Origin: Puffinus mauretanicus
Taxonomy: Eukaryota; Chordata; Aves; Procellariiformes; Procellariidae
Assembly (NCBI GenBank): GCA_023333565.1
Contig: JAJKFH010000052.1
Coordinates: forward strand, 2,842,001-2,906,000
Reading direction: 5' to 3'
Length of the DNA stretch: 64,000 bases
Shown here: positions 12,124 to 58,000 of the stretch, in pieces
How positions within the stretch are numbered: the stretch's first letter is position 1
How the letters are laid out: the number at the start of each line of letters is the position of its first letter
Program-made: the position numbers and the translations under genes
The notes under the pieces: generated by a model
What the model was told of the DNA's origin: nothing
The model's database searches: none
The model's input: the letters and a program-made list of their open reading frames with translations, nothing else

Positions 12124-15100
12124 AAAATTATACACCATGCTATTATTTAATTTGTGTTAAGTCTGTGTTACACTCTGTGGGAAAGGCAGATGCTATAAAA
12201 CAACCCTGATCCTTTCAGTTGGAGTAAAGGGGAAATGTATCTGTTTCCTTCACAAGAGAAACTGAAATCCGCCTTGGTGAGGCCCCCAAGAGCTCCCCGT
12301 GCTTCCCACTTTCTGGAAAAGGGAGAAGCACATTATTTTAGCATGTTACACAGAACTGAGAAACAACCTACTGAGAAATGTTGAGAGCAGTTAGGATATA
12401 CCATTTCCAAAATCCAGACAGCACAGTCATCACGCACAAGAGCTCTACGAGCTACCTCGTTTGTACTTTGCACCCAATAGAAATCTAATGCTGAAAAAAA
12501 TTTCAGCAGTACGTAAGATAAATAACATTGCTTAACCGAGTACAAGGAGTCCTGTATTTTCAGAGATCAGACAAACACTTTAACAAAGGCTGTGAAGCAT
12601 CTGCTGCTATATTTATTTTTTTTGCAGGGGATGGGACTTCATGAACTCTGATAAACAAAAGCAGCACGCGACCCCCCTGAGGACATCTGTTTGCTCTGCG
12701 GTCGTGATTTTTAAACACAGTGGTAGAAGTTAGAGGGCGAGGTTCAGCAAGTCAGGTAACGTGGGGCAGGGGATTCGTTAGCTCTGCCTTAGCTCTGTTT
12801 TTACGATTTTATATTGACAGGAGACTTGAATGGCTGGAACCAGCACTGCGGCGATGGTTTATATCTAAAGACTAAGGAGAACATCAGAATCCGAGAGTTT
12901 CCAAGAACTGCTGTTAGGTATCACACACACGGCTACCAGCCGGAAAAAACACAGGCCATTCCTTGAAACCGTGTGATCCCTTCGTCTGGCCCCAAACGCC
13001 GACAGGGAAGTAAGTAAGGACTTTGATGGAAGCCTACGCGGTGGCAATCAGACTGGAAACACGCAGTAGGACCGCAGCTACAAATCCATCCAAAGGAAGT
13101 ATTTAACTGTTAGAGATCTGTCTGGAATGATCCTAAATACAAATGAAAGGTGTATTTTGCCATTATTTTTCCTCCTTTGTTTTCTACGCTAACAATTAAC
13201 AGAGAGAGCCTGCTGGATGTGCTCTTGTACAAATGGATGTTCTTTTCATACTTATTTATTTTTCTCTTTTTAGTCTTAAAATGAGTATCCATACATGCTT
13301 TTGTTGTCTCTGCACTTCTCACAGACTTGAATAAACAGAGGAAAGCAGCTCGGGTTGGTTTTATCCCCACTGCCTGTTTCAGGGCCACCACCACCACACC
13401 CGACGCAAATGCTGCCAGCAACCGATTGCATTAAAGCACAACGATTAACTGCAGTGTAACAAACTAATAGAAATTTTCCTTGTGATTTCCAGTCTTGAAG
13501 TCACTTTTCATGAAACCTAAATAAAAGACTAAACTTGATTTTCCAGTATCTTTCAAGTACGCCTTTAGATGAACACTTACATGAGCCTCTGACATGTCCT
13601 ACGGACACCCCGATGTCCTGCTCAGTTATCTTCCCTCAGAGCCTTTGTTTGCCCAGACAAAAGGACTAAATTGCAAAAACTAGGAAAACTGATAAAGTCT
13701 GTCTCATTGATAAACATTATTTAATCCCCAAAAAACAAGAAACCTGAGTTTGCATGTCTATATGATAAAAAAGCTGGGATGTCACCCATCTGTTTTAGTT
13801 TCTTTGTGAGCTGCTGAGACTCGTGAAGTGAGCAACCACCAGTGAGAGCAGCACTTCTGGATTTTACAAATACGCTCAGAAAATTTTGATTTTTATTAAA
13901 TCCAGAAGCATCCTTAATATATTTTCTGGTTTGTGGCTGATTTTGCTAAAGGGGCCTTATCAAACATTGCTTTTAATTTTCACAAACAGGAAATCTTTTA
14001 CACATGAACAAGGAAGTTGGAGGCTTGTCCCAAACAAAAGGCACAATCTTCCAAGCTTCTGTCAGGTTTTTATTTTCCTGAAACGATAAATCAGCAAGCA
14101 TGGATGACTGCATTTTACTAACTTCTTGCTTCAATTTACTGGACCTAAGGGAAAAAGCGTAACAAAAGCTGCAATTAATACAGACGCTGATCCTACGGGC
14201 CCTCGGCCAGCCGGGGCAGCGGTGCCCGCAGTCCGCGCGCTTTCTCAGGACACTGAATGGCCCCGATCTGTAGATAACGGATAAATCTATGATACAGAGA
14301 AAAGCAGCGACACAACCTCCTGTGCCAGCCACAGGGAGCGCAGGGAACAGAAGGATACCCTCCGGCCGTAACCAGCCACTCCAGAACAGATGCAAACAAT
14401 AGGATAAAGATGAAAAATACTTTTGGAGTTGGGCTTTTAAGATTTAAGGGGAAGTGAGGGTGGTCATCTCCTATTGCTAGCAGGGCATTGGCAGGAGTTG
14501 GTGCATCCATGCTTCCCATCACGCTGGGGGAAATAGAGTGGTTTGCATAAGAAGGTACTTTCCCTACTGCGTCTTTCCCCTTCCCAGGAGAAAGGCCAAA
14601 AGCCATTCTATCGATGGACTTTACTCACCGTTAAAAGGAAGGCTACCGAACTACCTTCGAGTGTAGGCCATGTATTTTTAGCACTTCAGACACATATACA
14701 GGTATGCGGGCAAAATTCCAGCACAGTTCATTTCACGATTGCTCCTACCTGACAAAATGCTAATTTCAGGAAAGTCCTCACCTGAAACTTGGACAGTTTT
14801 GATCGGAGAAGTGAAAGGCATTCAGCAGCAGAAAATGTCTGCAGTTTTTTGCAGTGATATGACCCCTTCATCTATTTAATGGCCTCTGCTACACCACTGA
14901 ATTAAAGCTTTACTACTGAAAACAGCACGTACAAACATCTTTGGTAATTAGAATTTTTTTTTTTTTTAAATTGTATTTTCAATACCTAAAAGCCTTAACA
15001 GGGGAAATTCACAATAGGAGCAACTACAGATTGTATTCCTTGATTCAAATTAAATTTTCAATATTGAAAACGCACAAATGACTCAAACGACACTGTGGAA

Positions 15101-17854
15101 TTATCACATCTGTGAAGAACAACCACTGTGAATGCTCTGAAAAATTATCACTAGGCAATAAAGACGACTGCATTGAGCAAGCGTTATCATTTAATGCTGC
15201 ACAAATGCTCCAATTGCAGCTGATAAATACAGGAAGAGATGGCTTCATTTCCAGAGACATGAGCTTCTCTGGCATCATCCTTGGTGATACTGATGCGTGC
15301 TAATCCTTGGTTAAATCTATTTAGTGTCTTCAAGGGCCATAAATAAGAACAATAGTTCATTTCCAGCTAAACATAACCACACTGTTTTTGGAAACATTCA
15401 AAAAACAAACAACCCCAAGCTATATGTGACTCCTGATAGACCAGCTTGCTGTGGACTTTGGTCCAGTTGCCAACTCAACCAGATTTACTTCCTTTTTGGA
15501 AAAAAGCGTTACTGTAATTGTAGTCTCATACAGTCAGTGTCTGCTCAGAGGAAATGTCTCAACACTACATACAATCAAGAAGAAAATACACGAGCAAACA
15601 CTCATAGATGTAGAAGCAGCAGCAGGAACATATCTAAAGTACCTTCAGGTCCTTGTTTCAAAGGCACTGTTTCCGAGAGCAAAACCTTCATGTACCTAAG
15701 GGATCATTTCACTTACTTTTGAAATGGATTGTTTTCTAAGAATAAGTGTCATTACTATTAACAGCAGTACTGAACAAGGGATTCAACTGAGAAAATATCA
15801 GACTTACCTTTTCTAAACAGTAGAAGAGTTTCAGATGAAAATACAGCTCAGGTACAGTCTGCTTAACAGAGCCATTGGAGTTACAGTTTCCTTTTCAGAA
15901 ATTCCATGAACCAACAACGGGATTCATCTTCTGAAGTTTTATTTTACTTCTAAACTGCAATCCATCTGCAAGTACACATGTCCAAGCAACAGCAAGATCA
16001 ATTTTGACCTCTTACTCCTGCATGTTTGCCTCCAAGTTGTTACCCCTCCAGTGACTAAGTGAAAGATTTTCGCCTGTGACTTTCCACTTTATTAGCCTTA
16101 AGTCTTGCATCAACTAAAACCTAGCAATAGAATACATCTAAAATACATTGGCATACATTAAAATAGTATCAACAAACGTGCATCATGAATGGAAAAGATT
16201 CTAGAAGAAATCTCCTATTCAACTCTGATAAAAAGCCCAAGTATTTTCTCAAATAGAGTATTCTTTTCCTTTCCTTTTTAAATCTCGGTGTTATGATCTG
16301 ACACATGCAGGGAGTGCCTCCTCTAGCAGTAACGTATCAAGTGAGCCAGATCTCCAGTAGAATTTACCTTGATAAACTTAGTTTGTACCCTGTGCAAAAT
16401 TTTCCCAAGGACTTTTTGCTATTAGCATTAACCTCACAGTTCTTTGGATTCATGAAGAAGTGTATCTTCCTAAAAAGCCATTGTTAGTCTCTGTTTAGAT
16501 AAAACTCCATCTTATTTCTGCAGGTAGTACCAGAAAGTGGGCTTCAGGATGGCTTCAAGTTTTTTTCCCTTCTTAAAGAAAAGAAATCTAGTGGCACATT
16601 TGCCACAACTTGTAAAGAAAAATAAAATGTAACCGAACACATCACCCTCTGTATTGACCACAGCCACAATACAGGGATCCGCTACAATATGTGAACCGTT
16701 GTAATATGAAAAATTTTAACTTCAGAAATTGTTCCTCCTGGTGAGGCAAAACCCTGTGCTAATAAGCAATATGCAGGTGATTCCCACTGCAGATAAACTT
16801 TGTTTTATTTTCTTATTTTAACAGGTTAAAAATAAGGTTTTTTTGTGAGAGCACATTATGAAACGCAAATTCAGGCTTCTGCTGAAGAGCGGCAGAGCGG
16901 ACAAAGCGGGCAGCGCTGCCGCCGCGTGGCTGCGAGCACCGTTGCACTGCCCCAACTCGAGCTGAATGCAAAAACTTGGCACATGCCATTAAAAGATTTG
17001 TCTCGTAACTTCCTATCAAACCCTCCAATGATGGAATTCCTTGCATTTTCTTATAATCCCATTCTTTCTGGAACATTTTGAAGCAAAGCCTTTTTTTTTA
17101 CCTACTTCGCTGTTAAAACTCAAAAGGAGCCTTATTTAACACAGCATGAGAACCTGAATAAAATTATTACAGCTCAAATTTTAATTGTCTGAGTACACAT
17201 ATAAAAATTAAGCAATTAAACATTTTAAAAGACTTTTGTTTTTTTCTCCCCGCTTTAATAACCTGCAGAAGGATTCTCAAGGGTAGGTAAGAAGGGATCC
17301 CATGTGCAGCCACAGTGATGTGTGTCATCACTGATCTCACTTCAGATCTACCAAAATGACACCACAGAAAAACGTGAGAACCACTGAATTAACATGGTTC
17401 AGTGCACTAGTTCTTCAGACTTATTTGTAAGAAGGAGAAGTCTCACTCTCTCTCATGTACACAGGCACACATTTTAAATAGGATTAAATAGACTAATTCT
17501 AAAAAACTGAACAGAATCTTCTTAAAAGGAAAACTAACATAACTTAAATACAAAACTTAGAAGAGCCGAAATATCTTGGTACTTAGAACTAAGGGCTATG
17601 CTGGACAAACTGCAAAGAATTGCTGTATGCTTACTCACACTTTCCAATCTTTTGGATTGACAAATCCATTTAAGCTTAATGAAAACACTACAGAAACTTC
17701 AAAGCAGGAAAACAGCTATTAAAAATTATCTGACAAGAAGTGACACTTTATCTGCATCCACAGTATTTAATTTGTTTGAATAATATAGTTACAGATAAAC
17801 AGGTTCACTCCATATACAATTACCGATACCTTTTTTTTTTAATACAGCTCATAT
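12124..17854. other. Intergenic, no gene recognised
   Basis: AT-rich sequence between the CR1 fragment and the USP32 3' end. Two small CpG-rich patches stand out (about 14190-14245 and 16885-16945). Overlapping minus-strand frames of 140 and 137 codons at 13973-14606 show no known domain. No exon of CA4, the expected neighbour from human gene order, was recognised. Confidence 0.4.
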
Positions 17855-17873
17855 TCCAGTACATCAACACTAT

Positions 17874-17879
17874 TTTATT
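17874..17879 (-). terminator. USP32: Candidate distal USP32 poly(A) signal AATAAA
   Basis: Reads AATAAA on the minus strand, about 2.07 kb past the stop. Cleavage would be expected 10-30 nt further along the transcript, near 17,850-17,865. A run of As in the minus-strand sense follows at about 17831-17840. The site overlaps a Pumilio-type motif. Chosen over nearer hexamers because of expected UTR length; no transcript evidence. Confidence 0.5.
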
Positions 17880-17898
17880 TACAAGGTATTTATGTACA
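17876..17898 (-). promoter_or_regulatory. Two Pumilio-type motifs (UGUANAUA) at the 3' UTR end
   Basis: On the minus strand TGTACATA (17891-17898) and TGTAAATA (17876-17883) are two exact UGUANAUA motifs with starts 15 nt apart. The second shares four bases with the AATAAA hexamer. Pumilio-family proteins bind this octamer in 3' UTRs and usually repress or destabilise the mRNA. Confidence 0.5.
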
Positions 17899-19697
17899 TT
17901 AACATCTTTCTAAAGTCAGTGCATTGTCAATAAGTTTTATACAATAATTTACAAAGTGAATGTAGTTAATAGTTAACTTAATAAATTTACTACTAATTCA
18001 TGAATTAATTTAATTTAAAAAATTAATTACAACCAATGTAACAAACACAGAAGATCAAATAACATTAGTAGATTGTGCTACCTGCTTAAATAAAATATTT
18101 TAAAGTAAATCAGTTGAAAATCTTTCACTTTTCATGGAGTTTGCGTAGGGAGGAGTAGACAAATGGGTATTGAAAAAGCTTCTAACCTAGAAATTCACAA
18201 GTCATGTTTGCTTTTCTTCAGTCTCAATGTTTAGACCACTTTAAAGATAAAAGACCATATAGGATAGGGAGCAACACTTTACAAGTAAGACAATACTTAT
18301 TTTGGAACTGATCCGCTGTCCTCGAAGAGGCACGACCTCCAACAAAGGCAGGGAGGTTTTTGCCTGAGTAAAGACAGCAAGATCAGCTGATATAATTTCT
18401 TAAATGGATAAAACTCAGATCTTTCTGGAAATTATAAACTTACTGGTAGGTTTGGCATTCTTGTAAAACACATTAAAATGAATCCAAAGATTTATTTCAG
18501 AGAGCAACCGTGTAAGTAATCAATTTTGTTAGCGAAGATACAAAATCTAAAGAATTTGGAAGATGACATATGACAAAATTAGTAAGCTGCTTAGACTCAG
18601 CTGAAGAACAAAAGGCCGAAAGAGTGAAACTTTTACCTTCATTCGGATATGCAAACAATTTAACACTGAAAATGTTTAAAGAAATGCCTACTCAAAAAAT
18701 AACCATCTTTTCTCCAGTCTCTGCTAAGACTCGCTCATGCTTTCCTTCACGCAATAAGCCCATTGACTTAAAAGAGCATGTTGCAAGGGCACGGAAAGCA
18801 ATTCTGGTTTAATTGCAAGTATATGCATAACCTGTTGCAAAAAAAGAAAATTTGAAAAGGTAACCAAATTTTGAAGAAAAGAAACTCCATTAAGTTATGA
18901 AACCAATAAAAAAAACCATCCATGAATGCTACGATAGCTACCTGACAGCCACAGCTTCTTATTCGTTTGAAATACACAGTGGATAATTCACAGCCATTCA
19001 CTCCAGAGCCCTTACAACAACAAAAACAAGCTATGTTTTTGAATTTAATCATACGAATTTTTAAAAGTGCAAATTTAAAAGCAACACCAGTCATGAAACA
19101 TAAACTCAAGCATCTTTCCTTCCAAAAGCTGGGAACATTTTGTGCAATGTGCACATTTTAAGACACCATGCGTGTAATCACAACTACTCTCCTCAACCTG
19201 AAGTGTCTTCTTGAGGCATCTCAAAAGTTTGAGATAGCACTCTTCAGGCAGAAAAGCCATTCCTGAAACATGTTGATCTGCACAGCCAACACATGGAGAA
19301 AACAGAATTATAACAAACCATGTAGAAATTAATCTCTTCTCAAATTATGATTTGGTTGTGCTCCCAACATACAGAAAGAAATTGACACACACTAATGGTG
19401 GCAAAACTGGAAACGTCTCCTACTCTTGATGTTCATTCTTTAAATTTGTGCACTTTTCACTCTCTTGCTTTCCCTGTTTTGCCAATAAAATGCAATAAAA
19501 CTGCAGGAAAAAGGAGGTAGCAATATCATGTTGTCCAAAGACAACACTACAATTTTTCTTCCCCATTATCTTGAACCTAGAGAGAGCCTTAGGGGTTTGT
19601 TAGAACAGTTGGTAAACTCTACACTACTTTGTTTAGCTCTTATTTGGACTATTTAATTTAGCTCTTATTTGGTCCTAGTCGGCTTTTCTCAAACCAT

Positions 19698-19703
19698 TTT
19701 ATT
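19698..19703 (-). terminator. Alternative proximal poly(A) hexamer
   Basis: AATAAA on the minus strand about 250 nt after the USP32 stop. Use would give a very short 3' UTR lacking the Pumilio motifs. Only the hexamer is seen. Confidence 0.25.
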
Positions 19704-19953
19704 TAAAGGCCAATGGCAGTCTCAGCCTGATGTCTAACATCAGAAATGTTTAGAGCATGTAGTGAGATAACAGAACAAAACAATACTATCTTTATATTAA
19801 CTGCTATTTAATTAGGGTTTTCTTTTTGTGCTTTCAGATCACAGGGTACAATAACTACACTTAGGTTATCTGTTTCAATAACATTTTTGCCAAATTTAAG
19901 TTTCAGGATGTTATCCCTCACATTCTCAAAGCAGGCCATGGAAGATCATCTGC

Positions 19954-52939
<32,986 letters not shown>

Positions 52940-54739
52940 CTGTATAATCAACAAAAATAAAATAAATTTTTGGTAATATCTAGACCATGTTAGAATTCAG
53001 CACCAAATAAAAATGCATTATTTTGTCACAAAGAGAAATTATGTTAATTTTTTTATGCCTGACTTATGCATATAAAAAATTAAAATAAGAGCAGTAGGGA
53101 AATAAAGGTCCAATTTTACCTTCTTTATCTACAGAATCATCTTACTTATTCACCTTCTAGGAGTTCAACATCAATAACACATCATCACAAGTGTTTAGAA
53201 ATACAGAAATTAACTCTTCCCACTGCTAAAGGCTCCAGCAGTCTCTTCATCTTCACATATTTCTTCTTCGTGAATTGGACAGGTAAATTATATGTGCAAT
53301 ATCTTATTTTCCCAAGGTATCCAGTATTTAAATCCTCTAAAAGGATGTGAAGTAGGCATTTAAAAAAAAAATCCCAGAACTTTTACGGCGGGGGGGGAAA
53401 TTAGTACTTGGCTGCTCTTGAAAAATTCCTATTTGAAATTTTTAGCCTTCTTATACAGTAATAAGGCTAAATTTTAATGTGACATTTAAACACTGTATCT
53501 CAGCATTATTTTTTTCCAAATATAAAATAGTTTATTTCACTTTATTATTTATACTATAGATGCACTTAGAAACCCAGTCAACATTGGGGCGTGATTATAC
53601 AAACCTAGAAGACAGTTTATACGGAGGAACATACAAGTTAATTTAAAGAAGGGGAAAAAAACAAAACCCCAAAACCAACAATGAGTAAAACAAGGTGCTA
53701 GGCAAAGGTGAATAAAAATAGCCGGAGGAAGAACTTGTGTTTTCTTTCAAAACATTATATACAAATGCCAGTCTACTTATGTTTTATCCTTGAAATTAAA
53801 TATATATATAAAAATATTAAGTTTCTGCTCAACAATACTTTTAACCTTTTTACATATGCAAGTGTGTCACAGCACTGCTTTAGGTCAGTGCAAATTAATT
53901 GGTTCTCAAATAGATATGTAATGACAAAGCTGTCTATATTAAGAACCACTACATGTGATCCCATTCCCAGATGGTTCTGAGTCTTTAAATCCACGCCAGC
54001 TTTCTAATAGGTTTAACTTGAGCTATTTGGCCTGGTTTAGTCCACAGAAACAATAATAATCCTGAAAGGCTTAAGGACAGAAGAGACCCAAAAAAAGTTA
54101 TACGTCAAATTGAAGTTGTATTGATTTCTTTTCCTATTTCTGTCATTAAGAATAGTAATTTAATCAGAATAGTAACTTAGGTAACTTACAATAAGCATGA
54201 ACTAGTTGTAACTACCCAGCAAGCACATCATATAGTGCATCAAAAACCACATAATACCTTACCCTCATGAGCAGAAAGTTTGGAAAAATTTTAACAAAAG
54301 ATTAATATCTGAAGTAGAGTTGGAGGAGTGGAAGGGATTTGCATCTTCCTGTACAATATTTTTAGACAGTCTAACTAGAAAAGTAACATCAGTGAAAACA
54401 TGTCCTGCTTTTCCACTGTACATTCAGTACAATCACTAGACAGACCATATACTAGCATGCAGAACACCCACACCAAAGCTGCAGTTCTAGGGTCATGTTA
54501 AGCTAACATAACTTCAGGCTGAACAGAGAAAGTTTACCTTCCCCCTTAACCCCAGGCATGTGCTGCAGCATCCTCACTGGCATCATTATCAGCTATTGTG
54601 CATTTACATAGTGAGTGAGATAAGAGAACTGATCCAGAAGAAAAACTAAACTGATTTCCTTTCTCCTCTCCCTCTCCTTCCTAGATGGATCAATTCCCTT
54701 ATCTGGCTTACTGTCTCCTGGCTCTTGGCTGTGTTGTAA
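52940..54739 (-). other. USP32 long intron, first part
   Basis: AT-rich sequence with a G-run at 53390-53397. I looked for the preceding USP32 exons by their expected protein motifs and did not find them here. Confidence 0.5.
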
Positions 54740-55032
54740 TCACAGAATCATTTGAGTTGGAAGGGACCTTTAATGTCATCTAGTCCAACCCCCCTGCAGT
54801 GAGCAGGGACATCTTTAACCAGACCAGGTTGCTCAGAGCCCCGTCCAACCTGACCTTGAACATTTCCAGGGATGGGGCATCTACCACCTCTCTGGGCAAC
54901 CTGTGCCAGTGTTTCACCACCCTCATTGTAAAAGATTTCTTCCTTACACCTAGTCTAAATCTAATCTATTTTAGTTTAAAACCATTCCCCCTTGTCCTGT
55001 CGCTACAGGCTCTACTAAAAAGTCTGTCCCCA
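54740..55032 (-). mobile_element. CR1 LINE 3' fragment, relatively young
   Basis: Well-preserved antisense copy: cacagaatcatttgagttgg, aagggacctttaatgtcatc and tagtccaacccccctgcagt at the CR1 3' end, then onward to gtcctgtcgctacaggctct. It is clearly closer to the consensus than the other CR1 pieces in the window. It lies in the same orientation as USP32. The frame at 54799-55056 on the opposite strand is a by-product. Confidence 0.92.
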
Positions 55033-58000
55033 ATGCCTGAGGAAATGGCAATCTAAACATATAAGGGAATGTTATTCTACTAGAAAACAAGAAAGAGAAA
55101 TAGAGTAGTTACTTCTTTGAAGATCAGCATATAGAAGTATCATAGGTGCTTAGGACTGCCACAGATGAAGCAGCTTCATGATCCTAAGCAGAACAGCCAA
55201 GTGATGTAGAACCGCATTTGGTATGATTCAAGAAATACAGGGATGTCTTCACAATTTAATGACATACCTGCCCCACAACGGTCAGCATATCAATAGATGA
55301 GAGAAAATCTGCCAAATAAAATACACTTTCCCTCAATCTCGTTACCTCTACAGGTATCAGGGTGCTACACTACTGATAAGAAAGAGCTCGCAAGACATGA
55401 CATTAGGACTAGAGTACCAGTATTCTGCAGGAAATACAAGAAAAAGTATATTCATGGAGTTTCAAGAACAGAAATAAACAAAAAGTAAAATAACAAATGA
55501 AAGGTAAAAGCCACTTTATGAGACAGAACCTTAAGTATATGAAGAGAATTACAGTACTATTACACTACCTAAAAAACTGTACATAAAGGGCAAGTTTGTA
55601 CTGTCATTTAGAAGAATAGCACGTACACATTATTGCTCTCATTAGCGAATACAAAAGCATTATGCTAACTCTCTTGAGCATGAGCATGTAAATCACTTTG
55701 TTTCCTTTTAATCTACCTTGGTGACTAGGAAGAATAACAAATGTGCTAGTTGCACTTCATTCTTGAAATGATGCAACACTAAGAATATTCAAAAAACATA
55801 AGGAAGCTCACATTGTCTTTACTGAAGAGCAAATCTGCAGAAACCTGCTTTCACTGGCAGGTGCATTATTTATCTTTAGTAATTAAGAACTGGAAGATGG
55901 TTTTATTTTGCCAGAGAACCTTTCTCAAATATCTGTAGTAGAAGCTAGTTGTACTCCATTTTCAAAATTGTACTTCACAGATAGTTTCTACACTGCTAAC
56001 TTTATTGCTTTATTATTTTAATCTCAGAAAAGAAAGATTATCAGAAAGCATCTTATCTGCATTTCTGTCAAGCAGTGGTTGAAATTACATGGTCATTTAA
56101 AAGACAAAGAATTTTTAAATAATCACCTTCAAAAGAATAGCTGATAAGTATTAGCATAAGTGCTACACTGATATTATAGCCAAGGCAGGTCCAGTGTATT
56201 GACTTTCCACAGAGGAGCCAAACATTTTAGAAAGTAAAACTGACCAAGTAGTAAATAACATTCTTTGTACTGATTAGATTTACACAACTTAGGTTGAATA
56301 CAAGTAAAAAATGTGACAAAAGAATATTTTTCCTTCATAGTAACAATGAATTGTAGCCCACTGCAATAGTTTCACTTAGATAAAATACAGAAAGATTTAT
56401 TAAGATTACAGCACATGTGAAAGTTTAACTCTGCAGTTGAAAAGGCAGCTGTTATATAATTTGATTTCTCCAGAGTGACTTTTTGCACATAATCTTGTAA
56501 ATCAGTTTCAGGATATGTAGTGTACCATCTCTTCCTCCATAAACGTAACTAAAAGAAATCTCTTGCAATTTATGATATATACATATAATCATATTTGTTA
56601 TTGAAGTTGAAATGAAGCATGATAAAAGCAGACTGCACTTATCCAAACATACTAATGTTACGAAAAAAATGCCATATATTCTAAAGAGGTTTTATATAGA
56701 TAAAGGATTTTACCCTTTCAAAGTATAAAATTTTTTTCCTAATGCCTGTTCAAATCACATCAGGAAGTCTGAACTGGGCTTTCATTCAGTAGTTCAAATT
56801 TTAAATAACTTACAATTATTCTTATATATACAATATAGTCCAAAACATCAGAACAGATTGGCTTTCTAGGCCAAGTAAGTATTCATTTTTGTCAATTAAA
56901 TACATGATATGATTATTTGAGGTCGCATGGAGATATTATGCACCTGTGAAATTTAACCATATACTACCAGTTTACTACCATATACTATTTTATGTCTCCC
57001 TCATCACATGTCCATTAAAAATATGAAAAACTTTCAGATCTGTAAAATTATGACTACTGTTTCTTAGTTCAATTCTCTAAGAATTAGACAAGTATAATCA
57101 GAGGAATGGTAGTGTTAAGTACACCTCAAGCCACAGTCTTCACATTGTAAAGGAAGAACAGGTAAACATTTTCAGCAAAAATACGCATCTGAGAAACTGT
57201 AAATCTACTAAAAATGAGTTAATTTAAAACCAGCTGCCACACCCGTGAATGACAGTCAGGTTGCATGACAGTGATAAACACTAAAAAAAGCATCCTTCAT
57301 TTTAATGCCATTCCCATGAAATGCATGCTGCTCTTAAATATTACATAGGTAGCAAGCCATGAATAATCTTCTGTCTTAGAAAAAAATTTAAAAACATGTT
57401 TTCATTTCAGGCACTATCTATTACAATTCTTTACCCGACCAGAATTAACTAAGTATTTCAATATATTTTAAAACTTTAATTTTTACCCACCTATTGGTAC
57501 AATCCTCTCTGGTTCACAGCAGTAGAAGCATACCATATTCCCAACATCTTAAATGAAACTTGGTTTGTTTTACTGTTTACCATGATATCCTCCACGCAAA
57601 ACCCAGTCCCCAGTCCCAGAGAGAGCTCTTCATCGTGCAATGGCTGAGTCAGAACCAGAGACCGAATGACTGAACACCACACTATTTCTGAGTAAACACA
57701 CTTGTTTGTCGCTTTCAAATTAACACACAGAAGACTCTGGGACTTGGGCACAGAGAGCTGCTTCGCAAGACGTAAAATAGCCTGGGAACTAAGAGGATAA
57801 CAAAGTGGCAAGATGCAGATTAAGCGACACTGAGGCTTTTTCTTATTGGCCTAGTCTGCTGTAATACTTTCATCTTTTTTTTTTCCCTAATTGAAAAACG
57901 GACACACAGAGAAGGGAATATTATAACTTGAACCAAGATCCTTGTGTGTGTCAGACACGACTATCCAGGCATTTATCTAGCAGAATATAGTACATCACTG

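Larger units (their letters stand above)
17855..19953 (-). other. USP32: Likely USP32 3' untranslated region
   Basis: About 2.1 kb of AT-rich sequence between the USP32 stop and the poly(A) signal at 17874-17879; about 2 kb is what I would expect for this gene. No coding exon was recognised; a 128-codon minus-strand frame at 18768-19154 looks like chance. It carries a 16-bp direct repeat (19632-19647 and 19657-19672) and a 14-bp palindrome TAATTCATGAATTA (17994-18007). Other AATAAA hexamers on the minus strand at 19698-19703 and 18491-18496 could give shorter forms. Confidence 0.6.

Noticed and set aside
18768..19154. 128-codon minus-strand frame downstream of the USP32 stop.
   Set aside because: In the 3' UTR, Cys/Phe-rich from AT-rich sequence, no domain and no similarity that I recognise.
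55261..55340. Possible upstream USP32 exon with a donor-like gtatgt on the minus strand.
   Set aside because: The translation does not resemble the USP32 N-terminus and no convincing acceptor fits.
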